NCBI RefSeq assembly: GCF_004211955.1 | Contig: NZ_RHJI01000013.1 | Span: 1 to 64,000 of the forward strand | Direction: 5' to 3' | Length of the DNA: 64,000 nucleotides | Origin: Escherichia sp. E1V33 | GTDB lineage: Bacteria > Pseudomonadota > Gammaproteobacteria > Enterobacterales > Enterobacteriaceae | The notes under the pieces: model-generated | Told to the model about the DNA's origin: nothing | The model's database searches: none | What the model saw: the letters and a program-made list of their open reading frames with translations, nothing else | Made by a program: the position numbers and the translations under genes | Shown: piece by piece, positions 46,948 to 57,114 of the stretch | Numbering within the stretch: the stretch's first letter is position 1 | How the letters are laid out: the number at the start of each line of letters is the position of its first letter

Positions 46948-48978
46948 TTACTGTTGCCCCGCCCAGACGACCATTACTTTATCGTCGCCGTATTCACGGA
47001 CAAATCCGTACCCCTGTTGCAGCGAAAGCGCCGTTTGTTTGCCCGAACCAATGGCTGGATGTCGTGCGCGGAACTGACTGATGCGCTGCCAGTGCGCGAC
47101 GCTGGCGGCAGATTTACCGCTGATATCCTGCCAGTTCATATCAGAACGTGTGCCTTGTAGGGGGTCAGAGCCGGTGGGGCCGAACGGACGTAAGGATTCA
47201 TCACCATAAAAGATTTGTACTGCACCTGGCGCGAGTAACAATAACTCTGCTGCTTTGTCGCCCCCTTCGCGGAACAAGCGGGTATCATGCGAGGAGAGAT
47301 AGCTCAACACATTGAAATCTTGTAATTTATCGGCCATTTGCTGCCAGGTCGTATCCATCTGCGCAAGACAATCGACTGCTTTCGCCGCCTGTTCCTGATA
47401 ATCGAAATTGAGCATCGCGTCGAATCCGTGGCGATAGTAGTCGCTTTGCATTACGCCGTGCCCCCATGCCTCGCCGGTCATCCAGAAAGGTTTGTCATCT
47501 AATGCTTTATCGGGGTTAGCTTTTTTCCATTCGCGAAGTGCGGCACTGGCCTGAGTTTTCAGTTGCTGCCAGGCGGGCAACTCAACATGTTTGGCAGTAT
47601 CGACCCGAAAACCATCAATACCGTAGTCGCGGACCCATTGGCTTAACCAGTGGGTTAAGTAATCGCGCGGCGTATAGCCGTCAATGGCTTTGGCATGGGT
47701 ATCCGGTTTGTTTTTATAGAACACCGGCAGACCAGAAGCGGTGGTGGATTCTGTTTTGATATCCGGCAAAAAGGCCAGCGACATGGTGAGATCGTCGAAT
47801 CCAGGATTGTCGTAATCGCCGATATCGGTACGGATCCAGTTTTTCCCCCACCATTTATCCCAGCCTGCTTTGTCGCTGAAATTGATGTAATCGTTAAAGC
47901 TATGCCAGGTTTGCCCGGCGGCGGGCTTCCAGTCACTCCAGCGGTTACCCAGCGTTTTTTTCAGCTCATTACCAGAAAGGTATAACGTGCCAAACTGATA
48001 CTCCTGCATATCTGCCAGCGTGGCATAGCCAGTATGGTTCATCACTACATCAAAAATGATGCGGATACCGCGCTGGTGCGCACCGTCAACCAGCGCCCGC
48101 AGATCGGCTTCGCTGCCCATATTGGCATCAAGGTTCGTCCAGTCCTGGGTGTAGTAGCCATGATAGGCATAATGCGGGAAGTCGCCTTTTGTACCGCCGC
48201 CAACCCAGCCATGAATTTGCTCAAACGGGGCGCTGATCCACAGGGCGTTCACCCCCAGTTGCTGAAGGTAATCCAGTTTGTTGGTCAGACCGCGTAAATC
48301 ACCGCCGTGGAAAGTGCCAATTTCCTCCATGCCGTCTTTATGACGTCCGTAGCTCTGGTCATTGCTGGGGTCGCCGTTTTCGAAACGGTCTGTTAGCACA
48401 AAGTAAACCGTGGCGTTATGCCAGTTGAAAGGGGCAGGTGCGTCAGTTTCCGCGCGTTCCAACAGTAGTAAACCATTGCTGGTGGCGGCAGGTTGTAACG
48501 TTATTTGGCCGTTCTTCACCGTCGTGATTTGCTGGCTGTAATAATCCCGGACTACTGCGCCCTCAGGAAAAGTGGCACTGACATCCAGCGTGAGCGGTAA
48601 TCCATCCCATTTCGGGCATTCACGGACCAGGTTTGCTACCGGTTCGGCGGTGTTCTGGACCGAAATCATCAACGTTGGTGTGCCGGAGCGGGTATCTATT
48701 TGCAGCGTATATTCACCGTTTTTGAACAATCGCCACTGGGGGGGCGTGCTGTCGCAAGGTTTGAGAGAAAGCATCTGATTGAGTTTTATCGCATCCGCAG
48801 GCTGCCAGCATTGTTGGTTAAAATTTAGCGTGAGTGGTCGCGTACCTTTGGTCAGTTGGGCGTGACTAATAAAAGTTCCTGCACTTTGTTCAGCAAAGGT
48901 GGGAAATCCCTGAGATGTCCAGTCGGCGGCAATGGCAACACTGGGCAGGAGTATCAGAAAACAGGCGGCAAGTTTCAT
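46948..48978 (-). CDS. malS: Periplasmic alpha-amylase MalS
   Basis: MalS is a secreted GH13 amylase of the maltose regulon that shortens long maltodextrins in the periplasm. A signal peptide of 17 residues ends at AIA. GH13 signatures are DVVMNH, GFRVDTAKHV (nucleophile Asp), GEAWGHG (acid/base Glu) and YLSSHDT. The length of 676 residues applies with start MKLAACF at 48978. An upstream in-frame ATG at 49056 would bury the signal peptide. MalT boxes lie upstream. Confidence 0.97.
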   Translation of the reverse strand: MKLAACFLILLPSVAIAADWTSQGFPTFAEQSAGTFISHAQLTKGTRPLTLNFNQQCWQPADAIKLNQMLSLKPCDSTPPQWRLFKNGEYTLQIDTRSGTPTLMISVQNTAEPVANLVRECPKWDGLPLTLDVSATFPEGAVVRDYYSQQITTVKNGQITLQPAATSNGLLLLERAETDAPAPFNWHNATVYFVLTDRFENGDPSNDQSYGRHKDGMEEIGTFHGGDLRGLTNKLDYLQQLGVNALWISAPFEQIHGWVGGGTKGDFPHYAYHGYYTQDWTNLDANMGSEADLRALVDGAHQRGIRIIFDVVMNHTGYATLADMQEYQFGTLYLSGNELKKTLGNRWSDWKPAAGQTWHSFNDYINFSDKAGWDKWWGKNWIRTDIGDYDNPGFDDLTMSLAFLPDIKTESTTASGLPVFYKNKPDTHAKAIDGYTPRDYLTHWLSQWVRDYGIDGFRVDTAKHVELPAWQQLKTQASAALREWKKANPDKALDDKPFWMTGEAWGHGVMQSDYYRHGFDAMLNFDYQEQAAKAVDCLAQMDTTWQQMADKLQDFNVLSYLSSHDTRLFREGGDKAAELLLLAPGAVQIFYGDESLRPFGPTGSDPLQGTRSDMNWQDISGKSAASVAHWQRISQFRARHPAIGSGKQTALSLQQGYGFVREYGDDKVMVVWAGQQ

Positions 48979-49038
48979 AACGAATGAGTCCTTATTGCTG
49001 CGAATTTCACCAGTTTGCCAGTGATAATGCTGGTAAAA

Positions 49039-49070
49039 CTCCTCCCTGATGATCATTGCGCCAGGATGAG
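49039..49070. promoter_or_regulatory. MalT-box-like pair upstream of malS
   Basis: Two copies of the MalT core GGA(T/G)GA occur in opposite orientation. GGGAGGAG is on the minus strand at 49039-49046 and GGATGAG on the plus strand at 49064-49070. They lie 60-90 bp before the malS start. The remaining DNA up to bax (to 49298) is AT-rich promoter sequence. Confidence 0.5.
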
Positions 49071-49298
49071 ACGAAAGGGGGAGTATTTCACCTGAGATTT
49101 AAGCTTATTTTTTGCGATAAACCCCACATTTTCTGCGATTTAGCGCCAATCTTAACGGTTATCACGTGACATAGTTTCAGATTTGGACTATTTCTTGGGG
49201 TGCTCTTGACAGCTATTTTTGATATGATTTGAGATTCAACTCTCAAATTTGTGAAAAATATAAGGTGTTGGAATGATTTAATCCGACCAGGAGAACTG

Positions 49299-50123
49299 AT
49301 GATTTTGACTCCCATACGACGATATGGGGCGATGATTCTTATGTTACTCACTCTGATGTTTTCGAGTGAGGTGTTAGCGAAGACGCACACGACAACAGCG
49401 AGTCAAAAGTCCCACATAACCAAAGCTAGTAATAAACAGCTAAGCAGTAAACAAGAGTATTCTCGCAATAGTGCAAAGAGCAGTTCACTTCCTGATTTGC
49501 GAAAATACCCTTCCGGAACACCAAGGAAAAAAGCGTTTCTCCGGACCGTAATGCCTTACATTACCAGCCAAAATGCTGCCATTACGGCGGAACGTAACTG
49601 GCTGATTTCAAAACAGTACCAGGGACAATGGTCGCCTGCAGAACGTGCGCGTCTGAAAGACATCGCCAAACGCTATAAGGTGAAGTGGTCTGGTAATACA
49701 CGAAAAATCCCGTGGAATACGCTACTTGAACGCGTAGACATTATCCCAACCAGTATGGTGGCGACGATGGCTGCGGCAGAAAGTGGTTGGGGTACGTCGA
49801 AGCTGGCGCGTAACAACAACAACCTGTTTGGCATGAAGTGCATGAAAGGGCGTTGTACCAATGCACCGGGTAAAGTGAAGGGCTACTCACAGTTCAGTTC
49901 TGTCAAAGAATCGGTGAGCGCCTATGTCACCAACCTGAATACACACCCGGCTTACGCTTCGTTCCGTAAATCGCGCGCGCAGTTGCGTAAAGCGGATCAG
50001 GAAGTTACCGCCACAGCGATGATTCATAAGCTGAAAGGTTATTCAACGAAGGGACAGAGTTATAACAACTATCTCTTCGCGATGTACCAGGATAACCAGC
50101 GGTTAATTGCTGCACATATGTAA
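49299..50123 (+). CDS. bax: Bax protein (putative glucosaminidase-type peptidoglycan hydrolase)
   Basis: Bax is a secreted protein of 274 residues. An N-terminal hydrophobic segment (AMILMLLTLMFSSEVLA) serves as signal peptide. A basic, Ser/Lys-rich linker is followed by a FlgJ/Bax-type glucosaminidase domain with AAAESGWGTSKLARNNNNLF, containing the catalytic-type Glu. It probably cleaves peptidoglycan glycan chains in the periplasm; this is by family. The start MILTPIRR at 49299 follows AGGAG. It is divergent from malS. Confidence 0.94.
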   Translation: MILTPIRRYGAMILMLLTLMFSSEVLAKTHTTTASQKSHITKASNKQLSSKQEYSRNSAKSSSLPDLRKYPSGTPRKKAFLRTVMPYITSQNAAITAERNWLISKQYQGQWSPAERARLKDIAKRYKVKWSGNTRKIPWNTLLERVDIIPTSMVATMAAAESGWGTSKLARNNNNLFGMKCMKGRCTNAPGKVKGYSQFSSVKESVSAYVTNLNTHPAYASFRKSRAQLRKADQEVTATAMIHKLKGYSTKGQSYNNYLFAMYQDNQRLIAAHM

Positions 50124-50137
50124 TTGCATTCCTTTCA

Positions 50138-50173
50138 GCCTTATCCGACCAACAAGTCGGATAAGGCTTTTCT
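50138..50173 (+). terminator. bax terminator
   Basis: GCCTTATCCGAC-CAACAA-GTCGGATAAGGC followed by TTTTCT, 14 nt past the bax stop. Confidence 0.85.
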
Positions 50174-50194
50174 CTGTCAGACAGTCGTGCTATC

Positions 50195-50314
50195 TGCCTG
50201 ATGCGACGCTGTCGCGTCTTATCATGCCTGGCGGGTAGGTCGGATAAGGCGTTTACGCTGCATCCGACAACCACGCAGCGTTGCCTGAACCGACGCTTCT
50301 CATCATGCCTGGCG
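50195..50314. repeat. REP cluster between bax and xylR
   Basis: Several REP-type palindromes follow the bax terminator: GCCTGATGCGACGC..GCGTCTTATCATGCC, then GTCGGATAAGGCG..CGCTGCATCCGAC. A degenerate third copy with GACGCTTCTCATCATGCC comes last. Confidence 0.82.
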
Positions 50315-50329
50315 GCTTTTTCAGTCTCG

Positions 50330-51508
50330 CTACAGCATGACCTCGCTGTTTACATCGCGATACTCTTTTGGCGTTGTGTCGTACGCTTTTTTAAATACAG
50401 AGTAGAAATATTGCAACGATGGATAACCGCACATTTGCGATACCTCGTTGATCGATAAGGTTGTTGAAATCAGCAGGCTGCGCGCTTTCTCCAGCTTCTC
50501 GGCATGAATCATTGCGTGAATGGTTTCGCCCACCTCTTCTTTAAAACGCTTCTCTAGATTGGAGCGCGATATCCCGACAGCGTCCAGCACCTGATCCACT
50601 TTAATCCCTTTGCAGGCGTGATTACGGATGTAATGCATGGCCTGAATAACAGCCGGGTCGGTCAACGAGCGGTAATCCGTAGAACGCCGTTCAATGACGC
50701 GTACTGGCGGGACCAAAATCCGCTGCAACGGCATCGCTTCTTTATCTAACAATCGATGCAGAAGTTTTGCCGCCTGATAGCCCATTTGCCGTGCGCCCTG
50801 GGCAACCGAAGAAAGCGCAACGCGAGAAAGATAGCGGGTCAGCTCTTCGTTATCGATGCCAATTACACATAGTTTTTCCGGTACGGGAATATGAAGATGC
50901 TCGCAAACTTGCAGAATATGCCGCGCCCGGGCGTCAGTAACGGCAATAATCCCGGTTTGCGGTGGCAGCGTTTGCAACCAGTCAGCCAACCGGTTTTGCG
51001 CGTGCTGCCAGTTTTCTGGTGCAGTTTCCAGCCCCTGATAAACGACACCACGGTACTTTTCTTCAGCTACGAGTTGGCGAAAAGCATATTCGCGCTCGGC
51101 TGCCCATTTTTTGCCACTCGACTCTGGCAGACCATAAAAAGCAAAGCGATTAACGCCTTTCTCTTTTAAATGCAAAAATGCGCTTTCAACCAGCGCATAG
51201 TTATCAGTGGCAATGTAATGTACAGGCGGATAACTTTCTGCCAGGTGATACGAGCCGCCAACCCCGACAATAGGGACGTCGACATCAGCCAACGCTTGCT
51301 CGATTTGTTTATCGTCAAAGTCGGCAATAACGCCATCTCCTAACCAGTCCTTGATTTTATCAATGCGGGCGCGGAAATCTTCTTCAATGAAAATATCCCA
51401 TTCCGATTGTGACGCCTGTAAATATTCTCCCACACCTTCTACAACTTGACGGTCATAGGCTTTATTAGCATTGAACAGTAATGTGATTCGGTGACGTTTA
51501 GTAAACAT
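50330..51508 (-). CDS. xylR: Xylose operon activator XylR
   Basis: XylR binds D-xylose and activates xylAB and xylFGH. The N-terminal periplasmic-binding-protein/LacI-like sensor spans about residues 1-280. The C-terminal AraC-type double HTH spans about 285-390 (DQVLDAVGISRSNLEKRF, VSQMCGYPSLQYFYSVF). It has 392 residues as in E. coli. It is transcribed in the xylFGHR direction, 77 nt after xylH, and the gap contains a terminator-like hairpin, so xylR may also have its own promoter. Confidence 0.97.
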   Translation of the reverse strand: MFTKRHRITLLFNANKAYDRQVVEGVGEYLQASQSEWDIFIEEDFRARIDKIKDWLGDGVIADFDDKQIEQALADVDVPIVGVGGSYHLAESYPPVHYIATDNYALVESAFLHLKEKGVNRFAFYGLPESSGKKWAAEREYAFRQLVAEEKYRGVVYQGLETAPENWQHAQNRLADWLQTLPPQTGIIAVTDARARHILQVCEHLHIPVPEKLCVIGIDNEELTRYLSRVALSSVAQGARQMGYQAAKLLHRLLDKEAMPLQRILVPPVRVIERRSTDYRSLTDPAVIQAMHYIRNHACKGIKVDQVLDAVGISRSNLEKRFKEEVGETIHAMIHAEKLEKARSLLISTTLSINEVSQMCGYPSLQYFYSVFKKAYDTTPKEYRDVNSEVML

Positions 51509-51540
51509 GGTTCTTTTCCTGCTGAATCATGCAAAAACTC

Positions 51541-51566
51541 AAAACCGGCAATACGTTACCGGTTTT
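51541..51566 (-). terminator. xylFGH terminator-like hairpin before xylR
   Basis: AAAACCGGCAATACGTTACCGGTTTT is a stem-loop between xylH and xylR, with T-rich sequence beyond it on the minus strand. It probably limits read-through from xylFGH into xylR. Confidence 0.7.
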
Positions 51567-51585
51567 GAGAAAATTTTTATCAAAA

Positions 51586-52767
51586 TCAGGAACGGCGTTT
51601 GGTTGCGGAGTCCATCCATACTGCCAGCAACAGAATCGCACCTTTGACGATATACTGCCAGAAGGTCGGAACATCCATCATACTCATGCCGTTATCCAGC
51701 GAAGCCATGATGAATGCCCCCATTACCGCTCCAGCCACGCTCCCGACGCCGCCTGCCAGACTGGTACCGCCGATCACGCAGGCGGCAATGGCGTCCAGCT
51801 CGGCGATATTCCCGGCAGAAGGTGAACCTGCACCAAGCCGCGAACTGAGGATTAATCCGGCGATGGCCACCATTAATCCGTTGATAGCAAACACGGCAAG
51901 TTTGGTGCGTTCTACGTTAATTCCGGAGAGTCGTGCCGCTTCCAGATTGCCGCCAATAGCGTAAATGCGCCGTCCGAAAGCTGTCCTTGTTGCCATAAAC
52001 ATGCCGCCGAGTAACAGCAACGTCAGCAGCAGGACAGGAGTAGGAACGCCACGGTAATCATTTAGCAGCCAGATTGCGCCTAATACGATGATAGCGGTCA
52101 AAGCCTGGCGACCGACTACCGCTGTAGATGCCGGAGACTGTAAACCTAAAGCTTGTCGGCGCATTCTTCCACGCCATTGCCAGCCGACAAAAGCCATTAA
52201 GCCAAGCGCGCCAATAATGAAACCGGTGCTGGCGGGTAGATAGCTCTGTCCAATTTGTGACATTGCGGCGCTGGTGGGTGAAACCGTCGTACCGTTGGTG
52301 ATGCCAATGAGGATACCGCGAAATGCCAACATGCCCGCCAGGGTGACAATAAATGAAGGCACTTTGCGGTACGCGACCCACCAACCATTCCATGCGCCGA
52401 GAAGCAGTCCGAGAACCAGCGTCACAATAATGGTGAATGGTAGAGGCCAGCCTAACCAGACGTCGCAGATAGCAGCGACGCCACCTAATAGCCCCATCAT
52501 CGAGCCGACCGAGAGGTCGATTTCGGCAGAAATTATGACGAATACCATCCCTACAGCAAGGATGCCGGTAATCGCGGTCTGGCGCAGCAAGTTGGAGACG
52601 TTACGGGCGCTTAAATAGGCGCCGTCAGTAGTCCAGGTAAAGAACAGCATGATGGCGATGATTGCTGCAATCATCACGAAAACTTGTAAGTTCAGTGATT
52701 TCAGCATAGAGAAGCCACCGGATGTCGGTACGGCTAATTTCACTTCAGACGGATTGCTTTTCGACAT
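51586..52767 (-). CDS. xylH: D-xylose ABC transporter permease XylH
   Basis: XylH is the membrane permease of the high-affinity xylose importer, probably acting as a dimer. It has 393 residues with 10 or more hydrophobic helices and belongs to the RbsC/AraH family ([17 protein letters not shown]). It overlaps the xylG 3' end by 23 nt, as in E. coli. Confidence 0.97.
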   Translation of the reverse strand: MSKSNPSEVKLAVPTSGGFSMLKSLNLQVFVMIAAIIAIMLFFTWTTDGAYLSARNVSNLLRQTAITGILAVGMVFVIISAEIDLSVGSMMGLLGGVAAICDVWLGWPLPFTIIVTLVLGLLLGAWNGWWVAYRKVPSFIVTLAGMLAFRGILIGITNGTTVSPTSAAMSQIGQSYLPASTGFIIGALGLMAFVGWQWRGRMRRQALGLQSPASTAVVGRQALTAIIVLGAIWLLNDYRGVPTPVLLLTLLLLGGMFMATRTAFGRRIYAIGGNLEAARLSGINVERTKLAVFAINGLMVAIAGLILSSRLGAGSPSAGNIAELDAIAACVIGGTSLAGGVGSVAGAVMGAFIMASLDNGMSMMDVPTFWQYIVKGAILLLAVWMDSATKRRS

Positions 52768-54286
52768 GATGTTCGCTCCTCAATGCGGCTTCCATCACCT
52801 GCTCCTGAGTCAGGTTATGATTTATCAGGTTGGCTTTTAGTTTTCCTTCATGCATCACCAGTACGCGATCGCTAAGACCAAGCACTTCAGGTAATTCAGA
52901 AGAGATGACAATAACGGCGATACCCTGTTGGACGAGTTGGTTAATTAATTTGTAGATCTCGTATTTCGCGCCAATATCGATACCCCTGGTAGGTTCATCA
53001 AGAATGAGAATGCGCGGGTTGAGTAACAGACAGCGCGCCAGGATCGCTTTTTGTTGATTGCCGCCGCTTAAACGTCCAATAGCGAGTTCCGGAGACGACG
53101 TTTTCACTTTGAGTTGCTGGATTGATTCCAGAATACATTTTTGCTCTGCGGCATCATCAAGCTGGCTAATACCCCCGGTAAATTTACTGAGTGCTGCGAG
53201 GGTAATATTTTTACCAACCGCCATTACCGGAACGATACCATCGCGCTTTCTGTCTTCTGGCACCATCGCAATACCCTGGGAGATGGCTTGCTGGCAATTA
53301 CGAATATCCACTTGTTTGCCATCAATATAAATTTTCCCTTCCCATTGCCCGGGCCAAACGCCAAAAAGGCATTGAATAGTTTCGGTGCGACCAGCGCCGA
53401 CCAGTCCAGCAATCCCCAGTATTTCGCCACGTTTCAGGGAAAACGAGACATCGTTAACCCGCTTAATATGACGATTAACCGGATGCCATGCCGTCAGATG
53501 CTCTATACGTAATATTTCATCGCCTGTGGTATGTGGTTCGTTTGGGTACAGCGCCGTTAATTCTCGCCCAACCATCATGGTGATAATATCGTCTTCGCTC
53601 ATTCCGGCTGCATCACGCGTACCTATGTGCTGACCGTCGCGAATAACACAAATTGTGTCGGAAATCGCTTTGACTTCGTTGAGCTTGTGAGAAATATAGA
53701 TACATGCGATGCCGTGTTGTTGCAGATCGCGAATAATATTCAGTAAAACTGTGGTTTCCAGCTCAGTTAATGAGGCTGTCGGTTCATCGAGAATTAATAA
53801 ACGCACCTGTTTATTTAGTGCCTTGGCAATTTCAACGAGTTGTTGTTGCCCAAGCCCTAAATCACCAACGCGGGTATCTGGTGAAATGGATAAGCTGACT
53901 TGCGCTAACAGTTTCTGACAGCGTAGCGTCATCAGGTCATAATCCATTACCCCATTGCGGGTTATCTCATTGCCAAGAAAGATATTTTCCAGCACGGTCA
54001 ACTCTTTCACCAATGCTAATTCCTGGTGAATGATGGCGATACCTTTGCGTTCGGTATCGCGGATGTGACTTGCCTGTATTACTTCACCAGCAAAAGTAAT
54101 TTCGCCTTCGTAACTGCCAAAGGGATAAATTCCGCATAGCACTTTCATTAATGTTGATTTACCAGAACCGTTCTCACCGCAAAGTGAGACGATCTCGCCA
54201 GCATTTAGCCGCAAACTGACGTTATCTATCGCCTTTACGTTGCCGAAAGTTTTGGTAATGCTCTTCATTTCAAGTAGATAAGACAT
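52745..54286 (-). CDS. xylG: D-xylose ABC transporter ATP-binding protein XylG
   Basis: XylG is a tandem ATPase energising xylose import. The first nucleotide-binding domain has Walker [11 protein letters not shown] and Walker [14 protein letters not shown]. The second has signature [10 protein letters not shown] and Walker [14 protein letters not shown], with a degenerate Walker A ([10 protein letters not shown]) as is typical of this sugar group. The length of 513 residues applies with start MSYLLEM at 54286; the upstream ATG 54322 lies in the xylF-xylG hairpin. Confidence 0.96.
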   Translation of the reverse strand: MSYLLEMKSITKTFGNVKAIDNVSLRLNAGEIVSLCGENGSGKSTLMKVLCGIYPFGSYEGEITFAGEVIQASHIRDTERKGIAIIHQELALVKELTVLENIFLGNEITRNGVMDYDLMTLRCQKLLAQVSLSISPDTRVGDLGLGQQQLVEIAKALNKQVRLLILDEPTASLTELETTVLLNIIRDLQQHGIACIYISHKLNEVKAISDTICVIRDGQHIGTRDAAGMSEDDIITMMVGRELTALYPNEPHTTGDEILRIEHLTAWHPVNRHIKRVNDVSFSLKRGEILGIAGLVGAGRTETIQCLFGVWPGQWEGKIYIDGKQVDIRNCQQAISQGIAMVPEDRKRDGIVPVMAVGKNITLAALSKFTGGISQLDDAAEQKCILESIQQLKVKTSSPELAIGRLSGGNQQKAILARCLLLNPRILILDEPTRGIDIGAKYEIYKLINQLVQQGIAVIVISSELPEVLGLSDRVLVMHEGKLKANLINHNLTQEQVMEAALRSEHHVEKQSV

Positions 54287-54333
54287 AACGACTCCACCTA
54301 AGCCAATCAGTTCATGCGGCATGGAGAGAAATC

Positions 54334-54358
54334 ACGTCCCCGTTATTGACAGGGACGT
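54334..54358 (-). other. Stem-loop in the xylF-xylG intercistronic gap
   Basis: ACGTCCC-CGTTATTGACA-GGGACGT is a stem-loop 6 nt after the xylF stop. Such hairpins protect the binding-protein mRNA from 3' decay and give higher expression of xylF than of xylGH. There is no T run, so it is more likely a stabiliser than a full terminator. Confidence 0.65.
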
Positions 54359-54363
54359 AACGC

Positions 54364-55356
54364 TTAAAGCTCGCTCTCTTTGTGGAAACCGTCTTTAATC
54401 ACCGTGTCTTTGATGTTGTTTTTATTCACATCAATAGGCGTCAGCAGGCGGGATGGCACATCTTTCAGCCCATTATTCAGGGTGGTATCTGCTTTAGGTT
54501 GTTGATCGTTGCCCAATTCAACGGCAATTTCTGCGGCCGTATTTGCCAGTAGAGTAATCGGTTTATACACCGTCATGGTTTGCGTACCCGCAGCAATACG
54601 TTTAATGCCGGCGAGATCCGCATCCTGACCGGAAATGGCAACTTTCCCTGACAAACCTTGCGCGCTTAATGCCTGAATAGCCCCGCCAGCAGTAGCATCG
54701 TTAGAAGCAACAACAGCGTCAATTTTGTTATTATTGGCGGTCAACGCGTTTTCCATAATTTTCAGCGCGTTTTCTGGTAACCAGCCATCAACCCATTGGT
54801 CGCCTACGACTTTAATTTTCCCGGAGTCGACGTAAGGTTTTAATACTTTCATTTGCCCGGCGCGGAAAAGTTTGGCGTTGTTATCCACCGGAGAGCCGCC
54901 CATCAGGAAATAATTCCCTTGCGGGACGATATCGACCAGCGCTTTTGCTTGTAGTTCGCCCACTTTTTCGTTATCGAAAGAAATATAAAAGTCGATATCA
55001 GCATCATTAATCATGCGGTCGTAAGCTAATACTTTAATGCCTTCTTGTTTTGCTTCTTTTACAACGTTACTTAATACCTGTCCGTTATACGGAATAATGA
55101 CAAGAACATCGACTCCCCGGTTAATCATGTTTTCAATCTGCGACATTTGAGTTTCTTCGTTACCATTTGCTGACTGCACAAATACTTTTGCGCCGAGAGA
55201 TTCAGCTTTTTTCACGAAAATATCCCGGTCTTTCTGCCAGCGCTCAAGACGGAGATCATCAATAGCCATACCGATTTTGACTTCTTTGGCATGTGCCGCA
55301 ACGTTGGTTAGCAAAAGTGAGGTGCACAGGGTGAGTAAAATGTTCTTTATTTTCAT
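54364..55356 (-). CDS. xylF: D-xylose-binding periplasmic protein XylF
   Basis: XylF is the high-affinity periplasmic receptor of the xylose ABC importer. A signal peptide of 23 residues ends AAHA. The rest is a ribose-binding-type two-domain fold (about residues 24-330), with ligand-site segments such as AYDRMINDADIDFY and ISGQDADLAG. It has 330 residues. It is the first gene of xylFGH and divergent from xylA. Its mRNA is a reported target of Spot 42. Confidence 0.97.
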   Translation of the reverse strand: MKIKNILLTLCTSLLLTNVAAHAKEVKIGMAIDDLRLERWQKDRDIFVKKAESLGAKVFVQSANGNEETQMSQIENMINRGVDVLVIIPYNGQVLSNVVKEAKQEGIKVLAYDRMINDADIDFYISFDNEKVGELQAKALVDIVPQGNYFLMGGSPVDNNAKLFRAGQMKVLKPYVDSGKIKVVGDQWVDGWLPENALKIMENALTANNNKIDAVVASNDATAGGAIQALSAQGLSGKVAISGQDADLAGIKRIAAGTQTMTVYKPITLLANTAAEIAVELGNDQQPKADTTLNNGLKDVPSRLLTPIDVNKNNIKDTVIKDGFHKESEL

Positions 55357-55721
55357 GGTTCAGAGGCCTTCTTTTGTAGAGGGTAGCTTTAAAAAGTAAC
55401 AATCACCGCGTTAAACGTAACCAATTTTTAGCAACTAAATGGGGGAAAACAATTACAGATTTTTATCTTTCGATTACGATTTTTAGTTTATTTCTTGATT
55501 TATGACCGAGATCTTATTTTTGTTGGTTAATCGAATTTGTTGCATTTTTCTCTTCGAGTAATTACCCAATTTCATCATTCCATTTTATTTTGCGAGCGAG
55601 CGCACACTTGTGAATTATCTCAATAGCAGTGTGAAATAACATAATTGAGCAACTGAAAGGGAGTGCCCAATATTACGACATCATCCATCACCCGCGGCAT
55701 TACCTGATTATGGAGTTCATT
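55357..55721. promoter_or_regulatory. Divergent xylF/xylA control region
   Basis: This 365-bp AT-rich region drives xylFGH leftwards and xylAB rightwards. It has XylR-type sites near each promoter: TTTTTAGCAACTAAATGGGG and following GAAAACAATT (about 55425-55455, xylF side), and GAAATAACATAATTGAGC with CAACTGAAAGG (about 55633-55661, xylA side). A CRP-like site lies around TGCGAGCGAGCGCACACTTG (about 55592-55611). The arrangement agrees with the E. coli xyl promoter region. The xylA ribosome binding site is ATGGAG just before ATG 55722. Confidence 0.75.
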
Positions 55722-57044
55722 ATGCAAGCTTATTTTGACCAGCTCGATCGCGTTCGTTATGAAGGCCCGAAATCCTCCAACCCGTTAGCATTCCGTCACT
55801 ACAACCCCGACGAACTGGTGTTGGGTAAGCGTATGGAAGACCATTTGCGTTTTGCCGCTTGCTATTGGCACACCTTCTGCTGGAACGGGGCAGATATGTT
55901 TGGTGTAGGCGCATTTAACCGTCCGTGGCAGCAACCTGGCGAGGCGCTGGCATTGGCGAAGCGTAAAGCAGATGTCGCATTTGAGTTTTTCCACAAATTA
56001 CATGTGCCTTTTTATTGCTTCCACGATGTGGACGTTTCCCCAGAAGGCGCATCGTTAAAAGAGTACATCAATAACTTTGCGCAAATGGTCGATGTGCTGG
56101 CAGGTAAACAAGAAGAGAGCGGCGTGAAACTGCTGTGGGGAACCGCTAACTGCTTTACTAACCCACGTTATGGCGCGGGCGCAGCGACGAATCCAGACCC
56201 GGAAGTTTTCAGCTGGGCAGCAACACAAGTCGTTACGGCGATGGAAGCGACGCATAAACTGGGTGGTGAAAACTATGTATTGTGGGGCGGTCGCGAAGGT
56301 TACGAAACTCTGCTGAATACCGATTTGCGTCAGGAGCGTGAACAGATTGGCCGCTTTATGCAGATGGTGGTTGAGCATAAACATAAAATCGGTTTCCAGG
56401 GTACCCTGCTTATCGAACCGAAACCACAAGAGCCGACCAAACATCAATATGATTACGATGCCGCGACGGTCTACGGCTTCCTGAAGCAGTTTGGCCTGGA
56501 AAAAGAGATTAAACTGAATATTGAAGCAAACCACGCAACGTTGGCGGGTCACTCTTTCCATCATGAAATTGCCACCGCTATTGCGCTTGGTCTGTTCGGT
56601 TCTGTCGATGCTAACCGTGGCGACGCGCAGTTGGGCTGGGATACCGACCAGTTCCCGAACAGTGTGGAAGAGAATGCGCTTGTGATGTATGAAATCCTCA
56701 AAGCAGGTGGTTTTACCACCGGTGGTTTGAACTTCGATGCCAAAGTACGTCGTCAAAGCACTGATAAATATGATCTGTTTTACGGTCATATTGGCGCGAT
56801 GGATACGATGGCACTGGCGCTGAAAATTGCAGCACGCATGATTGAAGATGGTGAGCTGGATAAACGCGTAGCGCAACGTTATTCCGGCTGGAATAGCGAA
56901 CTGGGCCAGCAAATTCTGAAAGGCCAAATGTCACTGGCGGATTTAGCAAAATATGCCCAGGAACATAATCTTGCACCGGTGCATCAGAGTGGTCGCCAGG
57001 AGCAGTTGGAAAATCTGGTAAACCATTATCTGTTCGACAAATAA
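55722..57044 (+). CDS. xylA: Xylose isomerase
   Basis: XylA converts D-xylose to D-xylulose, using two divalent metals in a TIM barrel. The catalytic His segment [10 protein letters not shown] lies near residue 101. Metal ligands are in [27 protein letters not shown] and the later FDAKVRRQS. The length of 440 residues applies with start MQAYFDQL at 55722. It is the first gene of xylAB. Confidence 0.98.
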   Translation: MQAYFDQLDRVRYEGPKSSNPLAFRHYNPDELVLGKRMEDHLRFAACYWHTFCWNGADMFGVGAFNRPWQQPGEALALAKRKADVAFEFFHKLHVPFYCFHDVDVSPEGASLKEYINNFAQMVDVLAGKQEESGVKLLWGTANCFTNPRYGAGAATNPDPEVFSWAATQVVTAMEATHKLGGENYVLWGGREGYETLLNTDLRQEREQIGRFMQMVVEHKHKIGFQGTLLIEPKPQEPTKHQYDYDAATVYGFLKQFGLEKEIKLNIEANHATLAGHSFHHEIATAIALGLFGSVDANRGDAQLGWDTDQFPNSVEENALVMYEILKAGGFTTGGLNFDAKVRRQSTDKYDLFYGHIGAMDTMALALKIAARMIEDGELDKRVAQRYSGWNSELGQQILKGQMSLADLAKYAQEHNLAPVHQSGRQEQLENLVNHYLFDK

Positions 57045-57067
57045 CGGCTAACTGTGCAGTTCGTTGG

Positions 57068-57101
57068 CCCGGTTATCGGTAGCGATGCCGGGCATTTTTT
57101 A
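57068..57101 (+). terminator. Attenuator-like hairpin between xylA and xylB
   Basis: GCCCGG-TTATCGGTAGCGATG-CCGGGC followed by ATTTTTT lies between xylA and xylB. It would terminate part of the transcripts or cap the xylA mRNA, giving more isomerase than kinase. xylB starts 14 nt later. Confidence 0.7.
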
Positions 57102-57114
57102 AGGAACGATCGCT

